A program made the position numbers and the translations under genes. A model generated the notes under the pieces. That model saw nothing but the letters and a program-made list of their open reading frames with translations, had not been told where the DNA came from and made no database searches. 64,000 bases of DNA from Rossellomorea aquimaris (GTDB taxonomy: Bacteria > Bacillota > Bacilli > Bacillales > Bacillaceae_B). How positions within the stretch are numbered: position 1 is the stretch's first letter; each line of letters opens with the position of its first letter. The stretch covers positions 124,001 to 188,000 of the forward strand of contig NZ_JAIVAR010000001.1 in assembly GCF_020171925.1 (NCBI RefSeq). Direction: 5' to 3'. Shown in pieces: positions 20,910 through 30,849 of the stretch.

Positions 20910-21776
20910 ATGACGATACAATGGTTTCCGGGACATATGGCTAAAGCCCGTAGGCAGGTTACGGAAAAATTAAAGCTGGTCGACATCGTGATTGAATTGG
21001 TGGATGCCCGCATCCCGTTGTCTTCGAGGAATCCAATGATTGAGGAAATCATCGGACAGAAGCCGAGGCTCGTCCTGCTTAATAAGGCAGATATGGCAGA
21101 TCCGGTGAGAACCGACCAATGGATCTCTTATTTCGAAGAACAAGGCGTTACGGCACTTGCCGTCAATGCGCAAGCTGGAAAAGGGCTCCATTCGATCGTT
21201 GCATCAGCGAAGGATATCTTAAAAGAGAAATTTGACCGTATGAAGTCCCGCGGAATGAGACCGCGCGCAATAAGAGCCATGATTGTAGGAATACCGAACG
21301 TAGGGAAATCCACATTGATCAATCGGCTTGTAAAAAAGAATATCGCCAAGACTGGAAATACTCCAGGTGTAACGAAGGCACAGCAATGGATAAAAGTCGG
21401 AAAAGAACTTGAGCTGCTTGATACACCAGGGATCCTTTGGCCCAAATTCGAAGATGAGCAAGTTGGTTATAAACTTGCCCTCACCGGCGCAATCAAAGAT
21501 ACCATCCTGAATTTACAGGATATAGCCCTATATGGTTTAAGGTTTCTAGAGGCGCACTATCCTGAACGGTTTAAAGAACGATACGGTCTTGAAGAAATTC
21601 CCGAGGAAGTCCTTGCGAAATTCGATGCAGTAGGTAAGAAGCGCGGGTGCTTGATGGCTGGGGGCGAAGTCGATTATGATAAAACTTCAGAAGTGATCAT
21701 CCGCGATATTAGAAATGTGCAGCTTGGTCCTATGACTTTCGATATGATTGAAGAAATGGACAGAGAAGAGGAATAA
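20910..21776 (+). CDS. rbgA: Ribosome biogenesis GTPase RbgA (YlqF)
   Basis: RbgA is a circularly permuted GTPase needed for late 50S assembly around L6, L16 and helix 38. The permutation is visible: G4 NKAD (58-61) precedes the P-loop GIPNVGKS (127-134) and DTPG (171-174). The N-terminal WFPGHMAKA is typical. The length is 288 aa. A TTTGGAGGTGG site precedes the ATG. It is followed by a small terminator-like hairpin and rnhB. Confidence 0.97.
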   Translation: MTIQWFPGHMAKARRQVTEKLKLVDIVIELVDARIPLSSRNPMIEEIIGQKPRLVLLNKADMADPVRTDQWISYFEEQGVTALAVNAQAGKGLHSIVASAKDILKEKFDRMKSRGMRPRAIRAMIVGIPNVGKSTLINRLVKKNIAKTGNTPGVTKAQQWIKVGKELELLDTPGILWPKFEDEQVGYKLALTGAIKDTILNLQDIALYGLRFLEAHYPERFKERYGLEEIPEEVLAKFDAVGKKRGCLMAGGEVDYDKTSEVIIRDIRNVQLGPMTFDMIEEMDREEE

Positions 21777-21796
21777 AAGATAGATTGAGGCTCTCT

Positions 21797-21836
21797 AAAG
21801 AGGTTTATACCCTTTATGGATGCCTCTTTATTTTTG
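21797..21836 (+). terminator. Terminator-like hairpin between rbgA and rnhB
   Basis: AAAGAGG (21797-21803) pairs with CCTCTTT (21823-21829), with a T-rich tail. The stem is only 7 bp with a 19-nt loop, so some readthrough into rnhB is likely. Confidence 0.55.
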
Positions 21837-21875
21837 TAAGTTTGATCCGATATATAGAAAAGGAGAGCCCATACA

Positions 21876-22652
21876 TTGGAACTGAATAACATGACAGTCA
21901 AAGAAATCAAGACGCTTGTAGAACAGTTAGAAGAAGAAGATCCGATTTTTGAACAACTTCAGAAGGATAAAAGGAAAGGTGTTCAAAAAGCGATAAACGA
22001 CTTTTACCGGAAACAGCAAAGGCTCATAAAAGAAAGAGAAGACTTTGAGAAGCTGACTGCTTTCGAGAAGAAATTATACGGAGAAGGATTTTCATTGATT
22101 GCAGGCATAGATGAGGTAGGAAGGGGGCCACTGGCAGGACCGGTAGTCGCTGCTGCGGTCATTTTGCCGCAGGACTTTTACCTTGCAGGTCTCAATGATA
22201 GTAAAAAACTATCCCAATCGAAGAGGGAAGAGTACTTCGACGTGATCATGAAGGAAGCTCATTCCGTAGGCATCGGGATGATTGAAGCGGATGTAATCGA
22301 TTCGATCAATATTTATGAAGCGACCAAGAAAGCGATGCTTCAAGCCATTCTGGACCTTGGCTGTAACCCTCACTATCTCCTGATCGATGCGATGAAGCTT
22401 CAAACCCCGTATCCTCAGGAGTCAATTATAAAAGGGGATGCCAAAAGTATCTCGATTGCTGCTGCTTCAATCGTTGCCAAAGTGACACGTGATAAATTGA
22501 TGAAAGAATATGAGGTCACATACCCTGGCTATGGATTCGGACAAAATGCCGGTTATGGGACGAGGGAACACCTGGAAGGGCTACAAGAAAAAGGAGTAAC
22601 GCCGATTCATAGAAGGAGTTTCGCTCCGATTAAAGACTATGAACGGAAGTGA
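21876..22652 (+). CDS. rnhB: Ribonuclease HII
   Basis: RNase HII removes ribonucleotides and RNA primers from DNA. An N-terminal extension of about 70 residues, common in Bacillus RnhB, precedes the catalytic core. GIDEVGRGPLAGP starts at residue 77 with acidic Asp79 and Glu80; a further Asp lies in LIDAMKL. The length is 258 aa. The TTG at 21876 is chosen because AAAAGGAGAG is 8 bp upstream; the first ATG (21891) is too distant. ylqG follows 17 bp later. Confidence 0.95.
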   Translation: MELNNMTVKEIKTLVEQLEEEDPIFEQLQKDKRKGVQKAINDFYRKQQRLIKEREDFEKLTAFEKKLYGEGFSLIAGIDEVGRGPLAGPVVAAAVILPQDFYLAGLNDSKKLSQSKREEYFDVIMKEAHSVGIGMIEADVIDSINIYEATKKAMLQAILDLGCNPHYLLIDAMKLQTPYPQESIIKGDAKSISIAAASIVAKVTRDKLMKEYEVTYPGYGFGQNAGYGTREHLEGLQEKGVTPIHRRSFAPIKDYERK

Positions 22653-22669
22653 CAAGGGAGTAATAAGAG

Positions 22670-24469
22670 ATGAATGACATTCAAGGGGCCAATTATTCAC
22701 ATCCTTCTTATCAAGTAAGGGGAAAACCGTTTACTTTGCAGAATGGAAAGGTTCTTCCTGTTTTGGTCCACAAGCTGATAGGAGCAGGCATGGCTGAGGT
22801 ATCTTCCTCAGGACGTACATTCATTGCAAAGCTCGATGCACCCCTTGAGGCAGGAAGTAATTATTTGGTGAGGGTGAATCAAGTCGAGGATCAGTTAAGC
22901 CTCAGTCTCATCCATAAAATCACTGGTGATAAAACCAGCAAGAATGTGGCGCAAGCATTGATTCAGCACTTACATAGTCAGCCTGCCAATCAGGTACTGC
23001 TGAAAGCTGTCATGGAAATGGTCAATCATAAGATCCAAGTCACTGGAGAACTGATTCAATTTGCTTCTGAACAGCTTACTTCAGGAAACCTGAACACACG
23101 CCTTCCCGTACTGATTGACATGCTGAAAGCCCATTTGCCGTTGTCTGAAAGGGTGCTGCTGTCATTAGAAGCGGGAAAGGGAAAGGATACATTCAGTGGA
23201 CTGTTGAACGATCTTAGTGCCCGCTTATCAGCGTCTGGTTCTGATGAGGAAACGATCGATCTCATCAAAAAGATTCAAAGCCCGCTTCAACTCACACTTG
23301 CCAAGCAAGTGGCTGTAAAAGCAATGGAGAATGCGTTGAATCAGGGGGAAGCCTTTTCTAGCAGACTCGCGAACTTCGGACTGTTGAAGTCGTTGGGGAT
23401 CCTTCCAGTGGAGCTTCCGTTTCAACAGATGAAAGAAGCACTGATCAATTCGTTTTCGAGCTCATTGCTACAGGCAGGTATCACAACCAAACAACTCCAT
23501 GCATTCTTGTCGAATATGAAGGATTTGATCAACCAGAAGCCTCTGGATGCCATTCATGAATTGGAACCTGTCATTTCGAAGCTAGCTGCCGAAATCAGCG
23601 TTGGAGGCGCAGCGGATAAAAAAACCATCGATCAGGTAGTGAAATTACTCTTTGAATCTGGAATAAAGCAATTGCCTATTTCCAAGATCGGCGGTCAATT
23701 GATTGATTTGATGGGTGATGAGCGAATCAAAAGACTGGAAAGCAAATTCGACAACCTTCTTTCGAAATGGGGGCCGGTCCCTGAATCGAATGAGGGGAAA
23801 GTCTTCAACATGATAAGGGCAGGAATAGAGGCTGAAGTGATCTCGAATCTTAGGGGAGAAGAATTGGGACAGGCCTTGAAAACGATGATCCGCACATTCG
23901 GATTTAATTTAGAATCCCGGCTTCACACCCAGTCGCAAATCTCTTCTTCGACTACACTTAAAGAAAAACTCACACAATTGATCCTTCAACATCCTGACGC
24001 GGAAATACAGGATATTGCTGAAAGACTCGTGCTGAAAATGAACCATCCAGCATTGATTTCAGGGGAGCAATCCTCCATCATGAACATTGTCCAACAATTT
24101 CCTCTCCTTTTATTCGGGCGGCAAACAGATCTAACCGTGCAGTGGATGGGTAAGGAGAAGGAAAAGGGGAAAATCGACAGTGATCATTGCAGAATCTTGT
24201 TTTATCTTCAATTGGATAGTCTCCAAGAAACGCTCGTTGATATGCACGTTCAAAATAGGGTGATTTCATTATCGATCTGGAATGAACAGGAATCAGTGGA
24301 CGAATATGTACAACCTTTCATTCCTGCCCTTAAAGAATCACTTCAAAGAATGGATTACCAACTTTCTTCGGTGAGAGTGAAAAAACCGGCTGATCAAAAG
24401 GATATAGAACAGATAAAAGATCAAGAGATGCAGAATGTTACGTATTCGGGAGTTGATCTGAAGATATGA
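22670..24469 (+). CDS. ylqG: YlqG: FliK-like C-terminal domain protein of unknown function
   Basis: A 599-aa soluble protein in the position of B. subtilis ylqG. Residues 1-450 are mostly helical and I recognise no domain. About residues 500-580 (FYLQLDSLQETLVDMHVQ onward, ending LSSVRV) resemble the C-terminal hook-length-control domain of FliK, with the same pattern of two strands, an acidic helix and a terminal strand as the real FliK at 42217. No signal peptide or membrane segment is seen. The stop overlaps the ylqH start by 4 bp, so the two are surely co-expressed. The function is unknown; a link to flagellar export switching is inference. Confidence 0.75.
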   Translation: MNDIQGANYSHPSYQVRGKPFTLQNGKVLPVLVHKLIGAGMAEVSSSGRTFIAKLDAPLEAGSNYLVRVNQVEDQLSLSLIHKITGDKTSKNVAQALIQHLHSQPANQVLLKAVMEMVNHKIQVTGELIQFASEQLTSGNLNTRLPVLIDMLKAHLPLSERVLLSLEAGKGKDTFSGLLNDLSARLSASGSDEETIDLIKKIQSPLQLTLAKQVAVKAMENALNQGEAFSSRLANFGLLKSLGILPVELPFQQMKEALINSFSSSLLQAGITTKQLHAFLSNMKDLINQKPLDAIHELEPVISKLAAEISVGGAADKKTIDQVVKLLFESGIKQLPISKIGGQLIDLMGDERIKRLESKFDNLLSKWGPVPESNEGKVFNMIRAGIEAEVISNLRGEELGQALKTMIRTFGFNLESRLHTQSQISSSTTLKEKLTQLILQHPDAEIQDIAERLVLKMNHPALISGEQSSIMNIVQQFPLLLFGRQTDLTVQWMGKEKEKGKIDSDHCRILFYLQLDSLQETLVDMHVQNRVISLSIWNEQESVDEYVQPFIPALKESLQRMDYQLSSVRVKKPADQKDIEQIKDQEMQNVTYSGVDLKI

Positions 24470-24756
24470 AATCAGAGCCAAGAAAAGAAGCGATCGCCCT
24501 TGGTTATGAACAGTCCGGAGAATCAGCCCCTAAAGTGCTGGCTAAAGGGAAAGGGTTCGTTGCAGAAAATATTATTTCTAAAGCGAATGAACATGGGGTT
24601 GTCATTCAAGAGGATAAAAGCCTTCTATCGTTGCTTGGCAAGCTTGATATCGGGGAGTCCATACCTGAAGAACTGTATGGAGCTGTAGCGGAAGTATTTG
24701 CTTTTGTATACAGACTCGATAAAGAACTGGGAGAAAAGAAACGAAAGTCAAAGTAG
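24466..24756 (+). CDS. ylqH: YlqH: detached FlhB C-terminal domain protein
   Basis: This 96-aa protein aligns by eye with the cytoplasmic C-terminal domain of FlhB encoded at 51555. Shared features are AIALGYE/AIALKYD, the APKVLAKG/APYVVAKG segment, and IPEELYGAVAEVFAFVYRL against VPEEFFKAVAEILAYVYRI. It has no membrane segments and lacks the NPTH autocleavage site, starting just after where it would lie. It pairs with ylqG (4-bp overlap), echoing the FliK-FlhB interaction of the export switch. Known as YlqH in B. subtilis; the role is undetermined. Confidence 0.85.
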   Translation: MKSEPRKEAIALGYEQSGESAPKVLAKGKGFVAENIISKANEHGVVIQEDKSLLSLLGKLDIGESIPEELYGAVAEVFAFVYRLDKELGEKKRKSK

Positions 24757-24849
24757 TTTGAAATTGAGTCAAAATAATTTTACAAGAATAATAAAATGGA
24801 ATGAAAATTAAGATGTCAACCCGCTAAATATTGTGAAAAAGCCCAGGGA

Positions 24850-24877
24850 TTGTTCGGAATTTTTAAATTAATATAAT
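24850..24877 (+). promoter_or_regulatory. sucCD sigma-A promoter
   Basis: TTGTTC (24850-24855), 16 bp and a perfect TATAAT (24872-24877) lie 90 bp before sucC. A weak cre-like sequence (24922-24935, two mismatches) lies in the leader. Confidence 0.7.
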
Positions 24878-24967
24878 ATTTTTAGCATAATGGTAGACAG
24901 ATAATCTGTCATTTTATACAATGAAAGCGCAGTCTATTTTTTGAAGAGTTTGATAGGAGGATGGAAA

Positions 24968-26128
24968 ATGAATATCCATGAATATCAAGGTAAAGAAATC
25001 CTCAGAAATTACGGGGTGTCCGTACCGAATGGTAAAGTGGCTTTCACGGCTGAAGAAGCAGTAGAAGCGGCTAAGACGCTTGACTCAAGCGTTTACGTAG
25101 TAAAAGCTCAAATCCACGCAGGTGGTCGAGGAAAAGCTGGCGGTGTCAAGATCGCGAAGAGCCTTGACGAAGTGCGTACATATGCAGAAGAGTTACTGGG
25201 AAAAACATTGGTTACTCATCAAACGGGCCCAGAGGGTAAGGAAGTAAAGCGCTTACTTATCGAAGAGGGTTGTGATATCAAAAAAGAATATTATGTTGGT
25301 CTAGTATTGGACCGTGCGACTTCACAAGTTGTGTTAATGGCATCTGAAGAAGGCGGAACTGAAATCGAGGAAGTGGCGGCAGCGACTCCTGAAAAAATCT
25401 TTAAAGAGTATATCGACCCTGTAGTCGGTCTGACTGGATTCCAGGCACGCCGAATTGCATTCAACATCAATATTCCGAAAGAATTGGTGAATAAAGCCGC
25501 AAAGTTCATGCTTGGTCTTTATAACGTTTACGTTCAAAAAGATGCATCAATCGTTGAGATCAACCCATTGGTTGTCACAGGTGACGGGAACGTTATGGCT
25601 TTGGATGCGAAATTCAACTTCGATTCAAATGCATTATACCGTCAGAAAGATGTGATTGAACTTCGTGACCTTGAAGAAGAAGATGCAAAAGAAATTGAAG
25701 CTTCTAAATACGACCTGAGCTATATCTCACTAGACGGTAACATCGGTTGCATGGTTAATGGTGCAGGACTTGCGATGGCAACAATGGACATCGTCAAGCA
25801 TTACGGTGGAGACCCGGCAAACTTCCTTGATGTAGGGGGCGGTGCAACGGCTGAGAAAGTAACGGAAGCATTCAAGATCATCCTTTCTGATGAGAATGTA
25901 AAAGGAATCTTTGTCAATATCTTCGGTGGGATCATGAAATGTGATGTCATCGCTACTGGTGTCGTTGAGGCAGCTAAGCAGATCGGTCTTGAAGTACCAT
26001 TAGTTGTACGCCTTGAAGGAACAAACGTTGACCTTGGTAAAGATATCCTGAACAAATCAGGTCTTAATATCATCGCAGCTGAATCAATGGCAGACGGCGC
26101 ACAAAAAATCGTTGAGCAAGTAGGCTAA
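24968..26128 (+). CDS. sucC: Succinyl-CoA ligase (ADP-forming), beta subunit
   Basis: This is the ATP-grasp beta subunit of succinyl-CoA synthetase, which makes ATP from succinyl-CoA in the citric acid cycle. The N-terminus [17 protein letters not shown] and the [14 protein letters not shown] loop are characteristic; the C-terminal CoA-ligase domain has [10 protein letters not shown]. The ATG at 24968 fits the GGAGG at 24957; an in-frame extension to 24941 is unlikely. The length is 386 aa. sucD follows after 16 bp. Confidence 0.97.
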   Translation: MNIHEYQGKEILRNYGVSVPNGKVAFTAEEAVEAAKTLDSSVYVVKAQIHAGGRGKAGGVKIAKSLDEVRTYAEELLGKTLVTHQTGPEGKEVKRLLIEEGCDIKKEYYVGLVLDRATSQVVLMASEEGGTEIEEVAAATPEKIFKEYIDPVVGLTGFQARRIAFNINIPKELVNKAAKFMLGLYNVYVQKDASIVEINPLVVTGDGNVMALDAKFNFDSNALYRQKDVIELRDLEEEDAKEIEASKYDLSYISLDGNIGCMVNGAGLAMATMDIVKHYGGDPANFLDVGGGATAEKVTEAFKIILSDENVKGIFVNIFGGIMKCDVIATGVVEAAKQIGLEVPLVVRLEGTNVDLGKDILNKSGLNIIAAESMADGAQKIVEQVG

Positions 26129-26144
26129 GAAAGGCGGGGGACTA

Positions 26145-27047
26145 ATGAGCGTATTTATTAATAAGGATACAAAAGTTGTTGTACAAGGTATCACTGGATC
26201 TACAGCACTTTTCCATACAAAACAAATGCTTGAATACGGTACACAGATCGTAGCGGGTGTTACACCTGGTAAAGGCGGAACGGAAGTGGAAGGTGTTCCT
26301 GTCTTCAATACGGTTGAAGAAGCAAAGAAAGCCACTGGAGCAAATGCTTCGGTCATCTATGTTCCTGCTCCATTTGCAGCGGACGCAATCCTCGAAGCAG
26401 TGGATGCTGAACTTGATTTGGCGATCTGTATCACAGAGCATATCCCAGTACTCGATATGGTCAAAGTGAAACGTTATATGGAAGGCAAGAAAACACGCCT
26501 AGTAGGGCCGAACTGCCCTGGAGTCATTACTCCTGAAGAATGTAAAATCGGTATCATGCCTGGTTACATTCATACAAAAGGTCATGTAGGGGTTGTATCC
26601 CGTTCAGGTACATTGACATATGAAGCAGTTCATCAACTTTCTCAAGCTGGGATCGGTCAATCGACTGCCGTTGGTATCGGGGGAGACCCAGTAAACGGCA
26701 CAGACTTCATCGATGTATTAAAAGCATTCAATGAAGATGAAGACACATACGCTGTCATCATGATCGGTGAAATCGGAGGAACTGCAGAAGAAGAAGCAGC
26801 CGAGTGGATCAAAGCCAACATGACGAAACCTGTAGTAGGATTTATCGGTGGACGCACGGCGCCTCCAGGAAAACGTATGGGGCATGCTGGTGCAATCATT
26901 TCTGGCGGTAAAGGAACTGCGGATGAGAAGATCCGAGTAATGAACGAGTGTGGAATCCAAGTGGCTCCAACTCCATCAGATATGGGTGAAACCTTGATCA
27001 AGGTACTTAAAGAAGAAGGCATCTTCGATAAGTGTAAGACTCATTAA
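26145..27047 (+). CDS. sucD: Succinyl-CoA ligase (ADP-forming), alpha subunit
   Basis: The alpha subunit binds CoA and carries the phosphohistidine intermediate. The Rossmann CoA-binding part holds [11 protein letters not shown] (15-25), and the active-site His247 lies in [10 protein letters not shown]. The length is 300 aa. It is co-transcribed with sucC and closed by a GC-rich hairpin. Confidence 0.97.
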   Translation: MSVFINKDTKVVVQGITGSTALFHTKQMLEYGTQIVAGVTPGKGGTEVEGVPVFNTVEEAKKATGANASVIYVPAPFAADAILEAVDAELDLAICITEHIPVLDMVKVKRYMEGKKTRLVGPNCPGVITPEECKIGIMPGYIHTKGHVGVVSRSGTLTYEAVHQLSQAGIGQSTAVGIGGDPVNGTDFIDVLKAFNEDEDTYAVIMIGEIGGTAEEEAAEWIKANMTKPVVGFIGGRTAPPGKRMGHAGAIISGGKGTADEKIRVMNECGIQVAPTPSDMGETLIKVLKEEGIFDKCKTH

Positions 27048-27052
27048 TCATA

Positions 27053-27105
27053 CAGACGTGGAAGGCTGGTCTTGTCAATCCCAGCCCCCCACGTCTGCTT
27101 TCTAT
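27053..27105 (+). terminator. sucCD terminator
   Basis: CAGACGTGG (27053-27061) pairs with CCACGTCTG (27089-27097), and an inner GGCTGG pairs with CCAGCC. A modest pyrimidine-rich tail follows. Confidence 0.75.
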
Positions 27106-27129
27106 TAAACTATATTTCAGGAGGTCTGA

Positions 27130-28005
27130 ATGAAAGAACTCAGTCGGCTGCTCTTTACTATGCAACATTGCAGGGGTCTTGGATTGAAAGGGACCAAGCT
27201 GCTGTTATCCCGTGTTTCGTCTCCTTCAGCTATCTATCGATTATCACCTGCCTCACTCCAACAATTATCACAAACCACTTCAGAGAATTCACGGTTATTC
27301 CACAAGGATCTACACACACTCCCATTTCAGGAATACGAAGAATATTATCGTAGAAACAATATACATTGGTTATCCGTCTATGATAAAGGGTACCCAGAAC
27401 TATTGAAACATGTATATGATCCTCCACTCGTCCTTTTCCTTAAAGGAAAAAAAGAGCTGCTTCAATCGAAGAGAAAACTTGCGGTTGTGGGTTCAAGGCA
27501 AGCCACTTCCTATTCCGAAGAAATTCTAGAAGGATTTATGCCCGCCCTAAGTGCAAGGGACATTACAATTGTCAGCGGACTTGCTAAAGGAGCCGATACA
27601 ATGGCTCATAAACTGGCCATAAAATCACGAGGCTCGACAATCGGTGTTATAGCAGGAGGATTCAATCATATTTACCCACGTGAAAATAAAGAATTAGCAG
27701 AGTATATGATGGAGAATCACCTTCTCATATCCGAATATCCCCCATTCAGTAAACCTCAGAAATGGCAGTTTCCATTCAGGAATCGAATCATAAGCGGTTT
27801 ATCCCATGCCGTGTTGATAACCGAAGCAGAGAAGAAGAGCGGTACGTTCATAACCGCGGACTATGCATTGAATGAAGGAAGGGAAATTCTTTGCATCCCT
27901 GGGTCGGTAAATCATAAATTTTCAGAAGGGACCAATTTATTAATCAAAGAAGGAGCAAAAATGGTCCTATCAATAGAAGATATTTTTTCTGAGCTCCATG
28001 TATAA
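27130..28005 (+). CDS. dprA: DNA processing protein DprA
   Basis: DprA loads RecA on single-stranded DNA taken up in transformation. The Rossmann-like core shows the VVGSRQATSYSEE motif near 118, IVSGLAKGADTMAHK near 147, GVIAGG near 175 and FPFRNRIISGLS near 217. The length of 291 aa fits. The ATG follows CAGGAGGTC. Its presence says that competence-type DNA processing is encoded, though uptake genes are not in this window. Confidence 0.96.
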   Translation: MKELSRLLFTMQHCRGLGLKGTKLLLSRVSSPSAIYRLSPASLQQLSQTTSENSRLFHKDLHTLPFQEYEEYYRRNNIHWLSVYDKGYPELLKHVYDPPLVLFLKGKKELLQSKRKLAVVGSRQATSYSEEILEGFMPALSARDITIVSGLAKGADTMAHKLAIKSRGSTIGVIAGGFNHIYPRENKELAEYMMENHLLISEYPPFSKPQKWQFPFRNRIISGLSHAVLITEAEKKSGTFITADYALNEGREILCIPGSVNHKFSEGTNLLIKEGAKMVLSIEDIFSELHV

Positions 28006-28306
28006 AGTTGAAGGAAATAATATAAAATCTTTTAATAAAGTAGGTTTTTGATTGGAAAACAGAGAATAAATAGGAATAAATCATACAAAAAGGTTGCAAT
28101 TCTTTTCAAACTGTTATACATTTTGCAACAGGTATCGAAATCAATAGAAGAGAAGTTAAACAGATAAAAGGAGTGGAAAACTCCGCACTGAATGAAACAC
28201 TTAATGTAGTATAGGACGCTGTGAAACCGTTTACCCGGTGAAGACTACTATACTGATTATTTAAAAATACACAGTGAATACTATCCTCTTCAAGGAGGCA
28301 TATTGG
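28006..28306 (+). promoter_or_regulatory. dprA-topA intergenic region and topA leader
   Basis: No gene is seen in these 301 bp. A candidate promoter is TTGCAA (28094-28099), 17 bp and TACATT (28117-28122), leaving a leader of about 180 nt. In it AGTATAG (28208-28214) pairs with CTATACT (28248-28254) around an inner ACCG/CGGT stem. A CAAGGAGG site (28291-28298) serves topA. The structure is not a terminator and its role is unknown. Confidence 0.45.
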
Positions 28307-30382
28307 ATGGCAGATTATTTAGTAATTGTGGAATCGCCCGCCAAGGCGAAAACCATCGAACGTTATTTAGGGAAAAAATATAAAGTAAGGGCATCCATGG
28401 GACATGTGAGGGATTTACCAAAAAGTCAAATGGGTGTCGATGTAGAAAAAGAATACGAACCGAAATATATAACCATTAGAGGAAAAGGGCCAGTCTTAAA
28501 AGAGCTTAAGACGGCCGCAAAAAAAGCGAAAAAAATCTTTCTCGCTGCCGACCCCGACAGAGAAGGGGAAGCAATTGCATGGCATCTTGCGCACAGCTTG
28601 GACATGGATACTGAATCCCAGTGCCGTGTTGTATTCAATGAGATCACAAAAGATGCCATTAAAGAATCCTTCAAGCATCCCCGTCCAATCAATATGGACC
28701 TTGTGGATGCGCAACAGGCAAGAAGGATTCTAGACAGGCTGGTTGGTTATAACATAAGCCCATTACTATGGAAGAAAGTCAAAAAGGGCTTGAGTGCAGG
28801 AAGGGTACAGTCAGTCGCAGTCAGGTTGATCATCGACCGTGAAAATGAGATAAAGAATTTCCAGCCGGAAGAGTATTGGTCCATTGAAGCCGAATTCAAA
28901 AAAGACCAAGAGGTATTTCAAGCTTCTTTCTATGGACTGGATGGAAAGAAAGTAGAATTGAAAAACGAAGATGAAGTGAAATCCGTCCTTGAGAAGGTCA
29001 AGGGGAAATCCTTTGAAGTCGACAAAGTGACAAAAAGGGAAAGGAAGCGTAACCCCGCTCCCCCTTTCACCACATCTTCCCTTCAACAAGAAGCTGCAAG
29101 GAAACTTAACTTCCGTGCAAAGAAGACAATGATGCTTGCACAGCAACTATATGAAGGAATCGAAATTGGTAAAGAAGGCACCGTCGGATTGATTACTTAT
29201 ATGAGAACCGATTCCACCCGTACTTCTGAAGTGGCACAGAAAGAAGCGAGTGAATACATCACCACAAAGTACGGTAATGAATTTGTAAGGCAATCCGAGA
29301 GGAAAGACAAGAAGCAGCAAAAAGCACAGGATGCCCACGAAGCAATCCGACCAACAAGCACATTAAGGGATCCAGGATCGGTAAAAGAATTCCTGTCCAG
29401 GGATCAATACCGTCTTTACAAATTGGTATGGGAACGTTTTGTGGCAAGCCAAATGGCCCCTGCCATTATGGATACGATGAGTGTCGATTTGGTAAATGGG
29501 CCTGTATATTTCAGGGCGAACGGCTCCAAAGTGAAATTCCCAGGTTTTATGAAAGTGTATGTCGAAGGGTCCGATGACCAGAAGGAAGAGAAGGATAATC
29601 TCCTTCCCGAGCTTCAAGAGAAAGACCAGGTGAAGAGCGAACTGATCGATCCAAAGCAGCATTTCACTCAACCACCGCCAAGATATACGGAGGCAAGGCT
29701 TGTCAAGACGCTTGAAGAATTAGGTATCGGCCGCCCGTCTACCTATGCACCAACGCTTGATACCATACAAAGACGTGGATATGTGTCTCTTGATAATAAA
29801 CGTTTCATCCCTACTGAGCTTGGGGAAATCGTCCTTGAATTAGTCAGGGAATTCTTCCCAGAGATCATTGATGTCGAGTTCACGGCAAATATGGAAAGAA
29901 GCCTCGATGACATTGAGGACGGCAAAGTGAAATGGGAAAGAATCATTGATGAATTCTATCAGGATTTTGAAAAGCATTTGGTCAAAGCGGAGAATGAAAT
30001 GGAAAAGATCGAGATCAGGGATGAACCCGCTGGAGAGGACTGCGAGGAATGCGGACATCCCATGGTATATAAAATGGGACGTTACGGAAAGTTCATGGCT
30101 TGCAGTAACTTCCCGGATTGCCGAAATACGAAACCGATCGTCAAAGAAATAGGAGTTAAATGCCCTAAATGTGAAAAAGGGAATATAATAGAAAGAAAAA
30201 GTAAGAAGAAGCGTATTTTCTACGGCTGTGATCAATATCCTGAATGTGATTTCCTTTCATGGGATAAGCCAATTGAAAGAAAATGTCCGAAATGCTCTGA
30301 ATTGCTAGTGGAGAAAAAGCTGAAAAAAGGGAATCAAATTCAGTGTACCAACTGTGACTACAAGGAAGAAGCACAGAAATAA
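28307..30382 (+). CDS. topA: DNA topoisomerase I
   Basis: A type IA topoisomerase that relaxes negative supercoils. The Toprim domain starts [19 protein letters not shown], the active-site tyrosine lies in YMRTDSTR near residue 300, and three C-terminal zinc-ribbon modules (CEECGHP, CPKCEKG and CPKCSEL) are present. The ATG at 28307 is set by CAAGGAGG; the frame opens earlier at 28274. The length is 691 aa. In B. subtilis trmFO follows; here it does not. Confidence 0.97.
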   Translation: MADYLVIVESPAKAKTIERYLGKKYKVRASMGHVRDLPKSQMGVDVEKEYEPKYITIRGKGPVLKELKTAAKKAKKIFLAADPDREGEAIAWHLAHSLDMDTESQCRVVFNEITKDAIKESFKHPRPINMDLVDAQQARRILDRLVGYNISPLLWKKVKKGLSAGRVQSVAVRLIIDRENEIKNFQPEEYWSIEAEFKKDQEVFQASFYGLDGKKVELKNEDEVKSVLEKVKGKSFEVDKVTKRERKRNPAPPFTTSSLQQEAARKLNFRAKKTMMLAQQLYEGIEIGKEGTVGLITYMRTDSTRTSEVAQKEASEYITTKYGNEFVRQSERKDKKQQKAQDAHEAIRPTSTLRDPGSVKEFLSRDQYRLYKLVWERFVASQMAPAIMDTMSVDLVNGPVYFRANGSKVKFPGFMKVYVEGSDDQKEEKDNLLPELQEKDQVKSELIDPKQHFTQPPPRYTEARLVKTLEELGIGRPSTYAPTLDTIQRRGYVSLDNKRFIPTELGEIVLELVREFFPEIIDVEFTANMERSLDDIEDGKVKWERIIDEFYQDFEKHLVKAENEMEKIEIRDEPAGEDCEECGHPMVYKMGRYGKFMACSNFPDCRNTKPIVKEIGVKCPKCEKGNIIERKSKKKRIFYGCDQYPECDFLSWDKPIERKCPKCSELLVEKKLKKGNQIQCTNCDYKEEAQK

Positions 30383-30439
30383 CACAGATCGTCTAAAAAA
30401 ACGATTGCTTCTTTTATACCTTGCTTATACAATGTAACG

Positions 30440-30502
30440 AGGGACTGTCCCTAAAGGCAAAAATGCTGTTGTCTTTTAGGGTCAGTTCTTTTCTGTTTTT
30501 TA
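30440..30502 (+). terminator. topA terminator, GGGAC-type hairpin
   Basis: An imperfect long stem (GGGACTG...CCCTAAAGG at 30441-30457 with its complement ending at 30488) is followed by T-rich sequence. It resembles the GGGGAC hairpins at 2153 and 17804. Confidence 0.65.
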
Positions 30503-30849
30503 GTTGCTGTAAAACTTCTTTCAAATCTGTAGATTTATTACAGGAATACATATGATGTTAGAATCAGTCATTATAATGCCTGTCAGAATGGAAATATGCT
30601 TTAAACTTTTTAAATAGAATGTATTGTTGTACAATTCTTATGGATAACATGTTAATAAGGATACCGTCCTTTGTTGGGACAAAATCGCCTCTAGCACAAA
30701 GCAGTCAGAATCGAGGGGAATGAGGACGACAAGAGGTATTATAAATAGTACGGGAAACAATTCAGAACTTTGCGAAAAAAGTGTAAAATTAATTGCATGG
30801 GTTTGATGGTTGTGTTACTATTTAGGAGCCCTTGTGAGGTGTTAATTAA
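30503..30849. other. topA-xerC intergenic region without trmFO
   Basis: The space between topA and xerC (467 bp including the terminator) holds no open reading frame with a ribosome binding site and no recognisable remnant of the folate-dependent tRNA methyltransferase gene trmFO, which occupies this position in B. subtilis and many relatives. The rest is AT-rich sequence leading to the xerC promoter. Confidence 0.6.
30793..30821 (+). promoter_or_regulatory. xerC-hslVU-codY promoter
   Basis: TTGCAT (30793-30798), a 17-bp spacer and an extended -10 TGTTACTAT (TG at 30813-30814, TACTAT 30816-30821) lie 29 bp before the xerC ATG. Confidence 0.75.

Noticed and set aside
24922..24935. cre-like sequence TGAAAGCGCAGTCT in the sucC leader
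   Set aside because: It has two mismatches at conserved positions and poor dyad symmetry, much weaker than the site at 2916.
27072..27353. Alternative + strand frame overlapping the start of dprA
   Set aside because: It is out of frame with dprA, runs through the sucD terminator hairpin and has no ribosome binding site; dprA at 27130 has a clear one.
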